DNA of 64,000 nucleotides from Pseudactinotalea suaedae (GTDB taxonomy: Bacteria; Actinomycetota; Actinomycetes; Actinomycetales; Beutenbergiaceae), in the NCBI RefSeq assembly GCF_009733815.1, contig NZ_WNXY01000001.1, positions 124,001-188,000 on the forward strand. Direction: 5' to 3'. Position numbers and translations under genes: made by a program. This document shows positions 61,653 through 64,000 of the stretch, piece after piece (positions within the stretch are counted from its first letter, which is position 1; every line of letters begins with the position of its first letter). Below the pieces are notes generated by a model. That model had not been told where the DNA came from. It ran no database searches and worked only from the letters and a program-made list of their open reading frames with translations.

Positions 61653-62518
61653 GCCGCCACCTCCTCGTGATCACGGGTGAGCGCGACGAAGGCATCGTCG
61701 AGCGTGGGGGAGTGCAGGGAGACCTGCAGCCCGCGCTGGTGCGGTGCCAGGGCTGCGAGAGCGCGTTCGACCGAGCCGGCGCTGCCGTCGGTCTCGACGC
61801 TGTGGACGAGCCGGCCGTCCGCGTCCAGCAGGTCGATCCGCTGACCTCCGACGAGCGCCGTGAGCTCGGCTGCGGTGCCGTCGGCGACGATCGTGCCCTG
61901 ACGCAGGACGGCGATCCGGTCCGCGAGCGCCTCGGCCTCGTCGAGCGTCTGCGTCGTGAGGAACACGGTCGTGCCCGTGCTGGCCAGCGTGCGCACGTCG
62001 TCCCAGACCCGACGCCTGCTCACGGGGTCCAGACCCGTGGTGGGCTCGTCGAGGAAGAGCACGTACGGCTGGGTCATGAAGGACGCGGCGAGGTCGAGTC
62101 GTCGGCGCATGCCACCCGAGTAGGTGCTCACGCGTCGTCCCGCCGCGGCCACGAGGCCGACCTGCTCGAGCAGCTCGTCGGCACGCGCGCGCGCCCGGGC
62201 TCCCAGTCCGAGCAACCGCCCGAGCATCACGAGGTTCTCGTGGCCGGTGAGGAGGTCGTCGATGGTCGTCTCCTGGCCGGTGGCGGCCACGAGCCGGCGT
62301 ACCCCGGCGGGGTCCCGCACGACGTCGACGCCGCCGATGCGTGCCACCCCGGCATCGGGCCGTACGAGCGTGGTGAGGATCGAGACGAGCGTGGTCTTGC
62401 CCGCCCCGTTGGGCCCGAGGAGTGCGAAGACTCCGCCGGAGACCACCAGATCGAGGTAGTCGAGGACCGGTTGGCGATAGGTCTTGACGAGTCCGGAGAT
62501 CTCGAGGGGTTCAGCCAC
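61649..62518 (-). CDS. ABC transporter ATP-binding protein (DrrA-like)
   Basis: 289 residues from GTG 62518 (TTG 62530 is an in-frame alternative, but lies against the repeat array). Walker A LLGPNGAGKTT, Q-loop ATGQETTIDD, signature YSGGMRRRLDLA, Walker B VLFLDEPTTGLDP, switch region FLTTQTLDEAEALADR. The C-terminal domain of about 80 residues is as in DrrA. Works with the overlapping permease. The TetR regulator gene is divergent across the 16-bp repeat array. Confidence 0.92.
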   Translation of the reverse strand: MAEPLEISGLVKTYRQPVLDYLDLVVSGGVFALLGPNGAGKTTLVSILTTLVRPDAGVARIGGVDVVRDPAGVRRLVAATGQETTIDDLLTGHENLVMLGRLLGLGARARARADELLEQVGLVAAAGRRVSTYSGGMRRRLDLAASFMTQPYVLFLDEPTTGLDPVSRRRVWDDVRTLASTGTTVFLTTQTLDEAEALADRIAVLRQGTIVADGTAAELTALVGGQRIDLLDADGRLVHSVETDGSAGSVERALAALAPHQRGLQVSLHSPTLDDAFVALTRDHEEVAA

Positions 62519-62531
62519 GGCGATGTCCAAT

Positions 62532-62619
62532 CTGTATGCGGCTCAATCAGTATGCAATGTCCACAGTATGCGACGCACACAGTATGCGGACGAAACTGTC
62601 TGCATGCAACACTGTTCGC
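62532..62619. repeat. Six 8-bp motifs at exact 16-bp spacing (operator array)
   Basis: Copies start at 62532 (CTGTATGC), 62548, 62564 and 62580 (CAGTATGC each), 62596 (CTGTCTGC) and 62612 (CTGTTCGC). The 8-bp spacers differ from each other. It fills the region between the ABC ATPase and the TetR gene. Each unit may bind one TetR dimer half; as a whole it looks like a multi-site operator. Confidence 0.85.
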
Positions 62620-62666
62620 GGTGTGCTGCCGGGGTGCAGCGGATCTCGACGAGACGGGGAGGACCG

Positions 62667-63593
62667 ATGGCGGAGCACGAGGTGGCACGGCTGGTGGCGC
62701 TCGCCTGGGGTGTGGCGGCAGCGCCGCAACGCGGGCCCAAGCGGGAGCTGAGCCACGAGCGCATCGTGGAGGCGGCGATCGAGATCGCCGATGCCGAGGG
62801 CCTGCCCGCCGTCACCATGCAGCGCGTCGCTCAGGCGTTCGGTTTCACGACGATGGCGCTCTACCGGTACATCGCGTCCAAGGACGATCTCCAGCAGCTC
62901 ATGCTCGACGCCTCCGTGGGTGACGAGGTGTGGCCGATCGATCCCGACGACTGGCGCATCGGCCTCGAGCAGTGGGCCACCCGGATGCACGAGACGTACC
63001 GGCGACACCCGTGGGCGCTCGACATCCCGCTCTCGATGGAGACGCTGCTGATGCCCGGGCAGATGCGCACCGTCGACGCCGGGATGCGGGCGATGCGGAC
63101 GCTCTCCGGTTCGCCGACCTTCAAGCTCGGCGTGCTGATGACGCTCTCGGTCCATGTCCGGGGGTTCGCGATGATGGAACGGGACATCGGTGTCCAGGAG
63201 CCGGTCGGCGAGGCGACGCGACGGCTCGTGCTGGAGGTCGCGACCAACGGCTCCCTGCCGGACATCGCGCCGCTCGTCACGAGCGGTGCCTATTTCGGTG
63301 ACGGCGGCGCTCCGGACGACGACGACTTCGGCATCGCCCTCGCGCTGCTGCTGCCCGGCATCGAGAGAGCGCTGGAGGGCGTCCAGAGCGCACCTGAGGC
63401 CGAGGTGGATCGCACCCCCGAACAGGCGCTCGCAGCCGCCGAGGCCGACCTCGAGGCGGCGATCGCGTTGCGCAAGGCCACGCAGCGGCGCGTGAGCCAG
63501 CTCGAGCGTGAGGAGTCGCGGGCACGGACGGCGCGCGACCGCGCCAAGGCGACCGCGAAGGAGGCTGCGCGGGCGGCGGCGAAGGGTAGCTAG
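62667..63593 (+). CDS. TetR/AcrR family transcriptional regulator
   Basis: 308 residues. HTH at about 30-75 (ELSHERIVEAAIEIADAEG, VTMQRVAQAFGFTTMALYRYIASKDDL in part) and a TetR_C-like ligand domain typical of regulators of DrrAB-type exporters. The tail (about 240-308) is an added coiled-coil rich in Ala, Glu, Arg and Lys (AAAEADLEAAIALRKATQRR in part), which is long for TetR proteins. GGGGAGG precedes ATG 62667. Divergent from the exporter it probably controls. Confidence 0.9.
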   Translation: MAEHEVARLVALAWGVAAAPQRGPKRELSHERIVEAAIEIADAEGLPAVTMQRVAQAFGFTTMALYRYIASKDDLQQLMLDASVGDEVWPIDPDDWRIGLEQWATRMHETYRRHPWALDIPLSMETLLMPGQMRTVDAGMRAMRTLSGSPTFKLGVLMTLSVHVRGFAMMERDIGVQEPVGEATRRLVLEVATNGSLPDIAPLVTSGAYFGDGGAPDDDDFGIALALLLPGIERALEGVQSAPEAEVDRTPEQALAAAEADLEAAIALRKATQRRVSQLEREESRARTARDRAKATAKEAARAAAKGS

Positions 63594-63670
63594 CAGCACG
63601 AGGGGACGGCTGACCGGATTCCGACGCGCGGGGGATGTGCCGAGGCCGCACACCATCGATGCTTGAGGTC

Positions 63671-64000
63671 ATGGAGCAGACGGATCGAGTACCCGCCCTG
63701 GAGCTGTCCGGGCTGCGCAAGGAGTTCGGCGAGAAGGTGGCGGTCGACGACGTCGACCTCAGCGTCCCGCAGGGCGCCTTCTACGGACTGGTCGGGCCGA
63801 ACGGGGCGGGCAAGACGACGGCGCTGTCGATGGCGGTGGGACTGCTCCGGCCGACCGCCGGCCGTGCCCACGTGCTCGGGATCGACGTCTGGAGCGATCC
63901 CATCGGCGCCAAGACCGCGCTGGGCGTGCTGCCCGACGGGCTCGCGCTGCCCGAGCGACTCACCGGCGCCGAGCTGCTCACCTATTGGGGCCGGCTGCGC
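63671..64000 (+). CDS. ABC transporter ATP-binding protein, 3' end off the window
   Basis: At least 110 residues: ELSGLRKEFGEKVAVDDVDL, Walker A GLVGPNGAGKTTALSMAVG, and GVLPDGLALPERLTGAELLTYWG, a Q-loop region as in ABC-2 type exporters. Start ATG 63671 or in-frame ATG 63659; neither has a good ribosome binding site. It follows the TetR gene by 77 bp on the same strand. Signature and Walker B lie outside the window. Confidence 0.85.
   Translation, partial: MEQTDRVPALELSGLRKEFGEKVAVDDVDLSVPQGAFYGLVGPNGAGKTTALSMAVGLLRPTAGRAHVLGIDVWSDPIGAKTALGVLPDGLALPERLTGAELLTYWGRLR

Noticed and set aside
62532-62619. CRISPR array
   Set aside because: Repeats are 8 bp with 8-bp spacers and decay at one end; no cas genes. 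It is an operator-like array.
62484-62666. N-terminal extension of the TetR gene from ATG 62484
   Set aside because: It would run through the repeat array; ATG 62667 has GGGGAGG in front and starts the conserved protein.

Overview
The window is 64 kb of very GC-rich, densely coding actinobacterial chromosome. It shows lexA next to a divergent LysM gene, MiaB/MiaA/DapF clustering, a complete division and cell wall (dcw) cluster with sepF, yggT and wag31-type divIVA, a DUF3040 protein, DUF5302, a TgpA/DUF58/MoxR trio, and many GTG/TTG starts and leaderless promoters. Gene order looks Micrococcales-like; I cannot name a genus. There are no phage genes, insertion sequences, rRNAs, tRNAs or CRISPR arrays that I can see, so this is core chromosome with accessory islands limited to drug-type ABC/TetR genes at the right end.

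Layout. 1-4.3 kb: hotdog-like partial gene, stand-alone LigD-type polymerase, small membrane protein, recA-recX behind a LexA box and a RecA-NDp (PafBC-type) promoter. 4.3-7.8 kb: glutamate-type ABC importer gluABCD. 7.9-12.3 kb: miaB, two YbjN genes, miaA-dapF. 12.3-18.3 kb: thioredoxin-reductase-like flavoprotein divergent from an XRE-cupin regulator, RsmC-like methylase, hflX, dinG-type helicase. 18.4-22.8 kb: lexA, divergent LysM protein (probable SOS division inhibitor), nrdR with paired NrdR boxes, an autoregulated-looking satD-DUF3307-kinase operon, DUF5302. 22.8-31.6 kb: serA, HelD, PAC2 protein, RIO kinase with a leader peptide and a hairpin over its ribosome binding site, cold shock protein, spermidine-synthase-like protein, and a LexA-controlled HEPN-dinB operon. 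31.7-36.3 kb: DUF3040, TgpA transglutaminase, DUF58, MoxR. 36.6-55 kb: mraZ-rsmH-ftsL-ftsI-(MurE-like)-murF-mraY-murD-ftsW-murG-murC-ftsQ-ftsZ-sepF-yggT-divIVA-lspA-rluD. 55-64 kb: acetyltransferase, aminotransferase, dnaE, membrane hypothetical, ABC exporter with TetR regulator, start of another ABC gene.

How it works together. Two themes dominate: DNA damage response (recA, recX, lexA, the LysM protein, dinB, dinG, dnaE, LigD-pol) with recognisable LexA boxes at recA, lexA/LysM and HEPN-dinB; and peptidoglycan synthesis and division, read as one overlapping run of ATGA/GTGA junctions from rsmH to ftsQ. The main oddities are a Mur ligase in the murE position that lacks the UDP-substrate domain and has a damaged P-loop, a six-copy 8-bp motif repeated at exactly 16 bp between the ABC exporter and its TetR gene, and a leader ORF plus Shine-Dalgarno hairpin in front of the RIO kinase.
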